Positions 1 through 7,480 of a stretch of DNA of 14,107 bases are shown here, piece after piece (positions within the stretch are counted from its first letter, which is position 1; each line of letters begins with the position of its first letter). This stretch comes from Chlorobiota bacterium (GTDB lineage Bacteria > Bacteroidota > Ignavibacteria > Ignavibacteriales > Ignavibacteriaceae), in NCBI GenBank assembly GCA_008363265.1, contig RHKR01000012.1, positions 1 to 14,107 of the forward strand. Reading direction: 5' to 3'. The translations under genes and the position numbers were made by a program. The notes under the pieces were generated by a model. The model saw nothing but the letters and a program-made list of their open reading frames with translations. It did not search any database and was not told the DNA's origin.

Positions 1-1677
1 ATCCATCCAACAGCCGCCACATTTGTGGGGGGAACCCAGGATAACGGAACAATTGCATCGCAGGGAACGGCTCAATGGATTGAGATCATCGGTGGTGACG
101 GCGGTGCATGTGAGATCGACTATAACAACCCCAATATCGGCTACGGTGAGTATGTAAACTTCTGCTTCCTAAAAACCACAGACGGCGGAAACTCATTCAA
201 CAAATCAATGAACGGAATCCCCGTCGGATCCGGTTTCTGGGACGGTACAACCGACCGCACACTCTTTATTTCACCATTTGTGATGGACCCGAACAATCCT
301 CAGATACTTATCGGAGGGACCTACCGTGTCTGGAGAACCACCAATTCGGCTTCAAGCTGGACCGCAGCTTCAGGCGATCTCACAGGTGACGGAACAGGCT
401 CGAACGGCGCCAAGATATCCGCTCTCGCTATCGCCAAAGGCAACTCGGCGGTTATGTATGTGGGCACAACCAATGGCCGGGTTCAGGTTACAACCAATAC
501 CGGTTCAACATGGAACCTAAGGAATTCAGGCCTCCCAAGTGCATACATCACCAAAGTTGCCATCGATCCCGGTAATAGCAATATAGCTTACGCCACTTTC
601 TCCGGATTCGCATCGGGACAGAAGGTCTATAAAACCACCAACGCGGGTGTATCGTGGACGAACATCTCCTCGAATTTCCCAAATCTTCCGGTTAACTCGT
701 TTGCCATCAATCCTGCCAACACTTCAAATCTCTATGCCGGAACCGATCTTGGTGTATTTTCGACAACTGATGGTGGAACCACCTGGACGAGAGACGGCTC
801 AGCAATGCCGAATGTGGTAGTCTCTGATCTAAAGATCAGGGCAAGCGACAGTAAGATCGTCGCCTTCACTCACGGAAGAGGAGCCTGGGCGGCCACACTT
901 CCCGGAGGTGGTGCTCAAACCACTTCGCTTGTTTACGATAATGGTGTTGTGTTCAGCGGGTATAACTGGCCGAACAACGGACAGGGTTCGGCGAACAGGA
1001 TGACATCACCCGTCGCAAACGCGAAACTTACTGAGATCAGTTACTACATCACAGGCGTTACTGCCGGTACCGCGACCTTTAAACCGATCGTTAAGTCAAA
1101 GGCGGGAAATGGCGCGCCTGGCTCAGATCTTGTGAACTATACGCAGGTTACCGCTAATACCGTCCCGGGGTGGAATACATGGAACACTTCGGCTCAGAAC
1201 ATCCTGGTGACTGGTGACTTCTTCATAGGCATAATCTATGATGGCGTGAACAGACCCGGTTTCGGCTACAATCAGACCAACAACGGCCGCGCCTGGGACT
1301 TCGATGGCAATGCATGGTCAGCCTGGAACGAAACATATTTCATGCGCGCAACTGTTCAGACCACCACGGCGATCATCGAATTTGATAATTCCACACCGAC
1401 CGCTTTCAATCTGTTCCAAAATTACCCGAATCCGTTCAACCCCACCACCGTGATCAAGTTTGCCCTTCCAGCATCTGAAAATGTAACCCTTACGGTTTAC
1501 GACATCACCGGTAAAAAAGTTGCCGAACTCGTGAACGGCCAGCATCAGGCAGGCAGCTACTCATATGAGTGGAACGGTAAAAACGACTTCGGTCAGTCCG
1601 TCTCCTCAGGTGTCTACCTCTGCACCATAAAAGCCGGCAACCAGGTTCAAACCATTAAGATGCTACTGCAAAAATGA
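1..1677 (+). CDS. Secreted beta-propeller (Asp-box) protein with T9SS type A sorting domain, 5'-truncated
   Basis: The frame is open from the first base (it reads IHPTAATF before the GTG at 25), so the true start lies upstream. Residues are counted from that GTG. Five Asp-box/BNR-type motifs of the form TT-D/N-x-G-x-S/T-W lie about 50 residues apart, near residues 50, 105, 156, 204 and 247. This fits blades of a sialidase/VPS10-like beta-propeller. Residues about 298-445 form a separate beta-rich, probably jelly-roll domain rich in Asn, Thr and aromatics. Residues about 455-550 are a T9SS C-terminal sorting domain: FQNYPNPFNPTT, a VYDITGKKVAEL core and a GVYLCTIKAG strand before the final KMLLQK. 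In this family the domain directs a Sec-exported protein through the outer membrane and is then removed. The substrate or binding partner cannot be read from the sequence. A rho-independent terminator follows 75 bp downstream. Confidence 0.9.
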   Translation: MHPTAATFVGGTQDNGTIASQGTAQWIEIIGGDGGACEIDYNNPNIGYGEYVNFCFLKTTDGGNSFNKSMNGIPVGSGFWDGTTDRTLFISPFVMDPNNPQILIGGTYRVWRTTNSASSWTAASGDLTGDGTGSNGAKISALAIAKGNSAVMYVGTTNGRVQVTTNTGSTWNLRNSGLPSAYITKVAIDPGNSNIAYATFSGFASGQKVYKTTNAGVSWTNISSNFPNLPVNSFAINPANTSNLYAGTDLGVFSTTDGGTTWTRDGSAMPNVVVSDLKIRASDSKIVAFTHGRGAWAATLPGGGAQTTSLVYDNGVVFSGYNWPNNGQGSANRMTSPVANAKLTEISYYITGVTAGTATFKPIVKSKAGNGAPGSDLVNYTQVTANTVPGWNTWNTSAQNILVTGDFFIGIIYDGVNRPGFGYNQTNNGRAWDFDGNAWSAWNETYFMRATVQTTTAIIEFDNSTPTAFNLFQNYPNPFNPTTVIKFALPASENVTLTVYDITGKKVAELVNGQHQAGSYSYEWNGKNDFGQSVSSGVYLCTIKAGNQVQTIKMLLQK

Positions 1678-1682
1678 TTCTT

Positions 1683-1710
1683 TAGTGGTTAACGGTTAGA
1701 GGTGAGTGGT
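1683..1710 (+). repeat. Heptamer repeat array, G-rich orientation (4 units)
   Basis: Four consecutive 7-bp units read TAGTGGT, TAACGGT, TAGAGGT and GAGTGGT. The consensus is TAGNGGT, with only one C in the whole array. The array is the approximate reverse complement of the units at 1854-1888. Comparing five units on each side gives 27 matches in 35 positions. Confidence 0.8.
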
Positions 1711-1751
1711 TAATTCTTCAAATACCTCTAACCAAAAGTAAAAAATTCTTT

Positions 1752-1790
1752 AGTGGTAGCGGAATTCTTGTGTTTCGTTACCACTTTTTT
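1752..1790 (+). terminator. Rho-independent terminator downstream of the T9SS cargo gene
   Basis: AGTGGTAGCG (1752-1761) pairs with CGTTACCACT (1776-1785) as a 10-bp stem containing one G-U pair. The loop is 14 nt, and a run of six T (1785-1790) follows. The left arm contains the heptamer TAGTGGT, so the terminator stem may derive from the neighbouring repeat. A-rich sequence before the left arm could let it work from the other side too. Confidence 0.75.
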
Positions 1791-1811
1791 ATTTGTGCCC
1801 TCCAAAAATCC

Positions 1812-1888
1812 ACTCAACCTTTAAGACTCAACCACCTTCCGCTCAACCTCAGACCATTAACCTCTAACCACTAACCTCTAACCACTAT
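1812..1888 (+). repeat. Degenerate heptamer repeat array, C-rich orientation (11 units)
   Basis: The sequence divides into eleven 7-bp units with no change of register. The first three are ACTCAAC, CTTTAAG, ACTCAAC. The last six are CCTCAGA, CCATTAA, CCTCTAA, CCACTAA, CCTCTAA, CCACTAT, with consensus CCNCTAA. Only three G occur in 77 bases on this strand. The right half is inverted relative to 1683-1710, so a transcript through both could fold into a long imperfect hairpin. Confidence 0.8.
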
Positions 1889-1990
1889 TCCATCCTTTTT
1901 TCTTATATTGGGTTAAAATCAGTTTAAAACAAACCATCAGTTACATCAGCAGAAGCGTAACCAGCGACTATTTGCGCCCCTGCCGGTGGA

Positions 1991-1998
1991 AAGGAGGT
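1991..1998 (+). promoter_or_regulatory. Strong ribosome binding site that fixes a GTG start
   Basis: AAGGAGGT is a near-perfect anti-16S match. Its GGAGG core ends 5 nt before GTG 2003-2005, which supports this non-ATG codon as the start of the radical SAM gene. Confidence 0.85.
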
Positions 1999-2002
1999 AA
2001 CA

Positions 2003-3796
2003 GTGAAGGAACTGTTTAACCAAGATAAGCCACAGCTCCTGGCCGCGTGGTGGAAGGCCAATCCATGGATGAAAAATCTCCTTGTGTCATCCTCTTCCGT
2101 GCACGATGCCCGGGAAAAACTCTTTGAGTATCTTAATGATCTCGAACGAACCTACTTTAATGTATTCAGCGAACTTCCGTTCAAGAAACTTCATATAATC
2201 GACCGCCAAAATGCCAAGGAAAGCATCAGGGTTTTCAAGAATATTCTGAGGACAGAGAATGAACTCCTTACATCATTTTCTCCGGTAAAAACCCTTTGGG
2301 AACTTGCCTCCGGCAATACTGAATTGCTGGATGAGGTGGAAGAAGGTTTTCTGATTGAAATGATCTTTCTGTCGCATGGTATCAACGGCCGGTCAGGAAA
2401 CTTCGCATTCAGGAAGGAAAATTTTGCCGGTAGCAAGAACAGCAGTTCAACACTCGACAAATTTGCGACGCATATGCGTGCTGAAATGATCAAATACAAA
2501 ACAGGAAGTCACCCTCTCCGGAGGCTCAACTCCGATGGTCTGAAAAAGAAAATTCTCGATCATTTTGGAGGTACTCTCACAGATTGGGAGGACCATTCCT
2601 GGCACCTGAAACACATCATTCGTGACCCGGGGACCGTTCAGAAGCTCATCAAGCTTGAGGATGATGAGCTCCAGGGTCTGGAATCAGCAAAGGCGATGGG
2701 GGTGGATTTCCAGATAACCCCCTACTACCTCTCCCTGTTCAACGAATCAGGACGTGACGGAGATGACAAAGCGGTCAGAGCTCAGGTGCTTCCCGGTTTC
2801 AGATATTGCCTGAATGTTTATGACAGCCGTCAGGCGAATATCGATCTGGACTTCATGGGCGAAAAACAGACCCAACCCGTTGAGCGGATCACACGGCGCT
2901 ACCCACAGATCGTAATCCTCAAGGTTATCGAATCATGTCCGCAGATCTGTGTTTACTGCCAACGGAACTGGGAGCTCAAATCGATCGACAGATCAGAAGT
3001 TCAGGAAAAGAAGATTTCCGCGGCAATTGACTGGATATCGAAAAACCCGAACATTTCCGAAGTGCTTGTAACGGGCGGTGATCCCCTCCTGCTTGGTGAT
3101 GATCATCTCGATTCGATTCTAAAGCACCTCTCGGTGATCAGTCATATTGAAAGGATCCGGATCGGAACCCGGGTTTTCGCAACACTTCCCTTTAGAGTGA
3201 ACGACGATCTCGTTGCGATGCTGGAAAAATACAACCAGCCCGGAAGACGGGAGGTCTGCCTGGTTACTCATTTCGAACACACCGCTGAGATAACGGATGA
3301 CAGTATCGCCGCTGTAACCAGAATAAGAAAAGCGGGAATGAGCATCTATAATCAACAGGTATTCACCTACTACAACAGCCGGAGATATGAAACATCGGCT
3401 CTTCGAAGGATGTTGAAGCTTTGTGGAATCGATCCGTATTACACATTTAACACCAAAGGAAAAAAGGAGACAATTGATTTCCGGGTGCCTTTGGCACGCA
3501 TACAACAGGAACGGAAAGAGGAGGCACGATTCCTGCCCGGTATGGTGCGAACTGATGAGCCTGTTTTCAATGTTCCGAGAATGGGGAAATCCCATTTAAG
3601 ATCATGGCAGGATCATGAAGTAATAATGATCAAAGGAACCGGTGAGAGGGTGTACCGCTTCCTCCCCTGGCAGTCGCGCCTGGCAAAGGTTGATGACTAC
3701 CTTTTCACCGATGTATCGATCTATGATTATCTCGATCGTCTTCTTAAAGATGGAGAAGATGTCGATCAATATTCATCCATCTGGTTCTATTACTAA
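2003..3796 (+). CDS. KamA-family radical SAM protein (divergent lysine 2,3-aminomutase homologue)
   Basis: This 597-residue protein has the radical SAM cluster motif C312-x3-C316-x2-C319 (CPQICVYC) and the GGDP motif at 358-361. Its RIGTR and LVTHFEH segments follow lysine 2,3-aminomutase closely. By the family model it would make a 5'-deoxyadenosyl radical and perhaps use PLP; K529 (in PRMGK) is the candidate PLP lysine. As recalled from the clostridial enzyme, Asp293 and Asp330 hold the substrate's epsilon-amine. Here they align with Arg (in YYNSRR) and N523, so lysine is an unlikely substrate. The C-terminal Cys-rich zinc site of classical aminomutases is absent. About 300 N-terminal residues precede the radical domain; I do not recognise them, though they contain a segment reading FLSHGINGRSGNF. 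The gene stands alone between its own ribosome site and terminator. The family call is firm; the reaction is unknown. Confidence 0.87.
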   Translation: MKELFNQDKPQLLAAWWKANPWMKNLLVSSSSVHDAREKLFEYLNDLERTYFNVFSELPFKKLHIIDRQNAKESIRVFKNILRTENELLTSFSPVKTLWELASGNTELLDEVEEGFLIEMIFLSHGINGRSGNFAFRKENFAGSKNSSSTLDKFATHMRAEMIKYKTGSHPLRRLNSDGLKKKILDHFGGTLTDWEDHSWHLKHIIRDPGTVQKLIKLEDDELQGLESAKAMGVDFQITPYYLSLFNESGRDGDDKAVRAQVLPGFRYCLNVYDSRQANIDLDFMGEKQTQPVERITRRYPQIVILKVIESCPQICVYCQRNWELKSIDRSEVQEKKISAAIDWISKNPNISEVLVTGGDPLLLGDDHLDSILKHLSVISHIERIRIGTRVFATLPFRVNDDLVAMLEKYNQPGRREVCLVTHFEHTAEITDDSIAAVTRIRKAGMSIYNQQVFTYYNSRRYETSALRRMLKLCGIDPYYTFNTKGKKETIDFRVPLARIQQERKEEARFLPGMVRTDEPVFNVPRMGKSHLRSWQDHEVIMIKGTGERVYRFLPWQSRLAKVDDYLFTDVSIYDYLDRLLKDGEDVDQYSSIWFYY

Positions 3797-3797
3797 T

Positions 3798-3819
3798 AAA
3801 GGGCGGATAACCGCCCTTT
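3798..3819 (+). terminator. Hairpin terminator after the radical SAM gene
   Basis: AAAGGGCGG (3798-3806) and CCGCCCTTT (3811-3819) form a perfect 9-bp stem with the tetraloop ATAA, starting 1 nt after the stop codon. The T-tract is short and interrupted (TTTCATATTTC), so termination may be moderate. The right arm merges into the first unit of the next heptamer array. Confidence 0.75.
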
Positions 3820-3918
3820 CATATTTCATACCTCAAACTTCATACAACAGAATCGCAGCCCTCATCCTTCATCCTTGATTTTATCCCCCTAACATTTCAC
3901 ATTTCACATTTCACATTT
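3814..3918 (+). repeat. Degenerate heptamer repeat array (15 units) between the radical SAM gene and secA
   Basis: The stretch divides into fifteen 7-bp units in one register. It opens with CCCTTTC, ATATTTC, ATACCTC, AAACTTC. A middle pair is identical (CATCCTT twice, 3863-3876). It ends AACATTT, CACATTT, CACATTT, CACATTT (3891-3918). The unit drifts along the array but the period does not. The plus strand is again almost free of G. The array ends about 7 bp before the putative secA promoter element. Confidence 0.8.
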
Positions 3919-3920
3919 TA

Positions 3921-3943
3921 TAGCTAAATTTACAGGTTATAAT
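3921..3943 (+). promoter_or_regulatory. secA: Candidate secA promoter region
   Basis: Two overlapping readings are possible. TAAATTTA (3925-3932) resembles the Bacteroidota -7 element TAnnTTTG, and lies inside TAGCTAAATTTA, which recurs almost exactly before the lipoprotein gene. Alternatively TATAAT (3938-3943) is a perfect sigma-70 -10 box about 22 nt before the start codon. No clear -35 or -33 element is visible because the heptamer array occupies that position. Confidence 0.35.
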
Positions 3944-3965
3944 AAAATTTTGGAGCAGACCCTTA

Positions 3966-6900
3966 ATGTTAAAATCGGTTCTTAAAGCCATTTTTGGCGA
4001 CAAACACAGCCGTACTTATAAAGAATTACAACCAATTGTTCAAGAAATCAACGAACATTATGAATCACTTGCGTCATTAAGCGATTTTGAACTCAAAGAA
4101 AAAGTAAAGGGATTCAAGGAACACATCAGTAAAGAGACCGAAGAGCTCCGTGGCAAGATAGCTGAACTTAGAGAGCAACTAACCAGCGTTGAAGGAGAGG
4201 TGGAAAACGCGAATGCGATCCACGATGAGATCGAAGAGCTTGAAAAAGAACTTGATGAAAAATATGAGGATATCCTCGACGAACTCCTCCCGGAGGTCTT
4301 CGCCGTGGCGAAAGACACCTGCAGACGCCTCGTTGGGAAAACCTATGATGTAATGGGCCAAAAAGTAACATGGGATATGGTGCCTTACGATGTTCAGCTG
4401 ATGGGCGGTATCGTCCTCCATCAGGGCAAGATCGCTGAGATGGCAACAGGTGAAGGTAAAACCCTCGTGGCTACACTTCCACTCTTCCTTAATTCGCTTA
4501 CCGGAAGAGGCGCGCACCTTGTAACTGTAAACGACTATCTGGCTCAGCGTGACTCCGAGTGGATGGGTGAAATATTTAAATTTCACGATCTCACTATCGG
4601 CGTTATCCTCGGTACAATGAATCCGGACAAGAGAAGAATTGCTTACAATTGCGATATCACCTACGGCACGAACAACGAGTTTGGATTCGATTACCTCAGG
4701 GACAACATGGCGATCGATCCGGAGCACCAGGTTCAGAGGAAACATATCTACGCGATCGTGGATGAGGTCGACTCTGTCCTTATAGATGAAGCCCGTACAC
4801 CGCTTATTATTTCAGGTCCTGTCGATTCTGACAACCAGAAATACGATGAAATGAAGCCGAAGATCGAGCGCCTGCACAGACTTCAGAGCAACCTCGTCTC
4901 CTCCATTCTGACCGAGGCTGAGAAAACCCTCTCAGGCAATCCCTCGAAAGATGACATTACTGAAGCCGGTGTTAAAATATTCCGCGCGTTCAGAGGACTT
5001 CCGAAGCACAAAAAACTTATGAAAATGGTTGCGGAACCGGAAAACAAACAGCTCATGCAGAACACTGAGCTTGAGTACCTGAAGGATAAGGGCCGCAACA
5101 TGCACATCATCGATGAAGAACTATACTTCGTGATCGATGAAAAGAACAACTCGATCGAACTGACCGAAAAAGGAAGAGAGGAGCTCGCGAAAGGTGCCGC
5201 TGAAGGTAAAACCTACTTCGTTCTCCCCGACTTCGGTACCGAGATCAGCAAGATAAACAACGACACTTCGCTCACCGATGAACAAAAAAAGAAGAAGGAG
5301 GAACAACTCCACTTCGAATATTCAGAGAAGTCGGACAGGCTCCACACGATCAACCAGCTTCTGAAAGCTTACACCCTGTTCGAAAAAGATGACGAGTATG
5401 TTATCACCGAGGATGGCAAAATCGCGATCGTTGATGAGTTTACCGGCCGTGTTCTTCCCGGAAGAAGATATTCCGATGGTCTTCATCAGGCGATCGAGGC
5501 AAAGGAAAATGTAAAAGTTGAACGCGACACGCAGACGCTTGCAACCATTACGCTCCAGAACTACTTCAGAATGTATAAAAAGCTCGCCGGTATGACCGGT
5601 ACTGCTGAAACCGAAGAAGGCGAGTTCGATGAGATATATAAACTCCAGGTCGTGGTTGTTCCGACCAACAAACCGATCACAAGGTTGGATGAGGATGATC
5701 AGATCTACCGCACGAAACGCGAGAAATTCAACGCTGTGGTGACTCAGGTGGAGGAGCTTCAGAAAGAAGGAAGACCTGTACTGGTAGGTACCACTTCAGT
5801 GGAAGTATCGGAAACCCTGAGCAGAATGCTGAAACTTCGCGGTGTACGCCACAACGTTCTTAACGCCAAACAGCATCAGCGTGAAGCTGAAGTGGTGGCG
5901 TTTGCCGGTCAGCCGGGCGCGGTTACCATCGCCACGAACATGGCAGGTCGCGGTACCGATATCAAACTCGGCGCGGGTGTGAAAGAAAAAGGGGGACTTT
6001 TCATTCTTGGTACTGAAAGACACGAGTCGAGGCGTATCGACCGTCAGCTTCGCGGACGTTCAGGCCGTCAGGGTGACCCCGGTACAACTATCTTCTTCCT
6101 GTCACTCGAGGATGATCTTCTCAGACTTTTCGGCAGTGAGAGAGCCGCGGCTATTATGACCCGGGCCGGATTTGAAGAAGGTGAGGTTATTAAGCACCCT
6201 ATCATCACACGGTCGGTTGAAAGAGCACAGAAGAAAGTTGAAGAGAACAACTTCGCCATCAGAAAGCGTCTCCTCGAGTACGACAACACCATGAATCAGC
6301 AGCGCACTATCATCTACTCGAGAAGGAACCGTGCCCTTCACGGTGAAAGGCTGAAAACCGAGATACTCGAGATGATGGAAGACTACATCTCCGAAATGGT
6401 TGAAAAATATTATGACAACGCCGAGATCGAACAGCTCGAGAAAGAACTCGAGACACATCTCCTGATGGACATCCATTTTGACCGTGAAGAATGGCGCCTC
6501 CTCAACAAAAGCGGCGTAACGGAGAAAGTGATAAAAGAAGCTCACGCCCGGTACAACCACAAAGAGAACATGCTCTCTTCAGAGATGATGGCAAGGATCG
6601 AAAGATATGCCTTCCTTACCGTTATCGATAACAAGTGGAAAGAACACCTCAGGGATATGGATGACCTGAAAGAAGGTATCAACCTGAGAGCCTACGGACA
6701 GAAAGACCCCCTGATCGAATACAAAAATGAGGCTTTCGACCTCTTCACAACACTTCTTGAGCAGATCAGAAATGAGACCGTGCAGATCGCGTTCAAGCTT
6801 TATCCCGCTCAACCTGAAAATGTTCAGATCACCAGAAGGCCTGAGAGACGCCCACAACGTACCATCAAGGAGTCGGCTGATAACGCGGGTATGCAGGGCG

Positions 6901-7052
6901 GTGGCGGTTATGTCCCTTCCCCCAAGGAACAGGATATGGGGCCGGTCGGAAGGCCACAACCCGTGAAAGTCGAACAGCGTATCGGCAGGAATGATCCTTG
7001 CTGGTGCGGAAGCGGCAAGAAATACAAACAGTGCCACGGCAAAAACGCCTGA
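3966..7052 (+). CDS. secA: Preprotein translocase ATPase SecA
   Basis: SecA is the cytoplasmic motor that pushes unfolded preproteins through SecYEG using ATP. At 1028 residues this one is longer than E. coli SecA (901). Visible landmarks are the Walker A motif G162-E-G-K-T166, the DEAD-type sequence D266EVDSVLIDEAR277, the preprotein cross-linking region with FTGRVLPGRRYSDGLHQ, the TGTAETE motif, and the GRGTDIKLG and RQLRGRSGRQGDPG motifs of the second ATPase lobe. The C-terminal zinc/SecB-binding tail is intact: C1012-x-C1014-x8-C1023-H1024. The extra length lies mainly in a charged, probably coiled-coil insertion at about residues 58-97 and an enlarged cross-linking domain at about 290-450, both usual in Bacteroidota-type SecA. 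The ATG at 3966 follows GGAG at 3952-3955. A P-II gene follows 15 bp after the stop and is probably co-transcribed. Confidence 0.98.
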   Translation: MLKSVLKAIFGDKHSRTYKELQPIVQEINEHYESLASLSDFELKEKVKGFKEHISKETEELRGKIAELREQLTSVEGEVENANAIHDEIEELEKELDEKYEDILDELLPEVFAVAKDTCRRLVGKTYDVMGQKVTWDMVPYDVQLMGGIVLHQGKIAEMATGEGKTLVATLPLFLNSLTGRGAHLVTVNDYLAQRDSEWMGEIFKFHDLTIGVILGTMNPDKRRIAYNCDITYGTNNEFGFDYLRDNMAIDPEHQVQRKHIYAIVDEVDSVLIDEARTPLIISGPVDSDNQKYDEMKPKIERLHRLQSNLVSSILTEAEKTLSGNPSKDDITEAGVKIFRAFRGLPKHKKLMKMVAEPENKQLMQNTELEYLKDKGRNMHIIDEELYFVIDEKNNSIELTEKGREELAKGAAEGKTYFVLPDFGTEISKINNDTSLTDEQKKKKEEQLHFEYSEKSDRLHTINQLLKAYTLFEKDDEYVITEDGKIAIVDEFTGRVLPGRRYSDGLHQAIEAKENVKVERDTQTLATITLQNYFRMYKKLAGMTGTAETEEGEFDEIYKLQVVVVPTNKPITRLDEDDQIYRTKREKFNAVVTQVEELQKEGRPVLVGTTSVEVSETLSRMLKLRGVRHNVLNAKQHQREAEVVAFAGQPGAVTIATNMAGRGTDIKLGAGVKEKGGLFILGTERHESRRIDRQLRGRSGRQGDPGTTIFFLSLEDDLLRLFGSERAAAIMTRAGFEEGEVIKHPIITRSVERAQKKVEENNFAIRKRLLEYDNTMNQQRTIIYSRRNRALHGERLKTEILEMMEDYISEMVEKYYDNAEIEQLEKELETHLLMDIHFDREEWRLLNKSGVTEKVIKEAHARYNHKENMLSSEMMARIERYAFLTVIDNKWKEHLRDMDDLKEGINLRAYGQKDPLIEYKNEAFDLFTTLLEQIRNETVQIAFKLYPAQPENVQITRRPERRPQRTIKESADNAGMQGGGGYVPSPKEQDMGPVGRPQPVKVEQRIGRNDPCWCGSGKKYKQCHGKNA

Positions 7053-7406
<354 letters not shown>

Positions 7407-7437
7407 TTTTTATTTGCATTGAAAAAGGCCCGCGGGT

Positions 7438-7449
7438 TATCTAAATTTA
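7438..7449 (+). promoter_or_regulatory. Candidate promoter element before the TPR lipoprotein gene
   Basis: TATCTAAATTTA differs by one base from TAGCTAAATTTA at 3921-3932. It sits at almost the same distance from the start codon (31 nt here, 33 nt for secA). TAAATTTA resembles the Bacteroidota -7 consensus TAnnTTTG. An ATTG at 7418-7421 lies 20 nt upstream, where a -33 element would be expected. This is inference from two sites only. Confidence 0.35.
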
Positions 7450-7480
7450 TTTCTGAGCAACAAATTTTTCGGAAATCCTT

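Larger units (their letters stand above)
1678..2002. other. 325-bp intergenic region: terminator, inverted heptamer arrays, leader of the radical SAM gene
   Basis: No convincing gene lies here. In order it holds a G-rich 7-bp repeat array (1683-1710), a short piece in the opposite orientation (1725-1738), a hairpin with a T-run (1752-1790), a C-rich 7-bp repeat array (1812-1888), and a leader of about 114 bp ending in a strong ribosome binding site before the GTG at 2003. The sequence TATATTGG at 1904-1911 loosely resembles the Bacteroidota -7 promoter element (TAnnTTTG), but this is too weak to call. Confidence 0.7.

Noticed and set aside
1683..1888. CRISPR array reading of the short repeats
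   Set aside because: The units are 7 bp in direct tandem with no spacers and no cas genes nearby.
2003..3796. Straight annotation as lysine 2,3-aminomutase (kamA)
   Set aside because: The key substrate-binding Asp positions are not kept and the protein is much longer than the classical enzyme, so only the family name is justified.
3642..3878. Small plus-strand open frame of 78 codons at the end of the radical SAM gene
   Set aside because: It lies mostly inside the radical SAM gene in another frame, crosses the terminator and the repeat array, and lacks a ribosome site.
7429..7436. CCCGCGGG palindrome after the P-II gene as a terminator
   Set aside because: It has no loop and no following T-run, so it cannot form a useful terminator hairpin.
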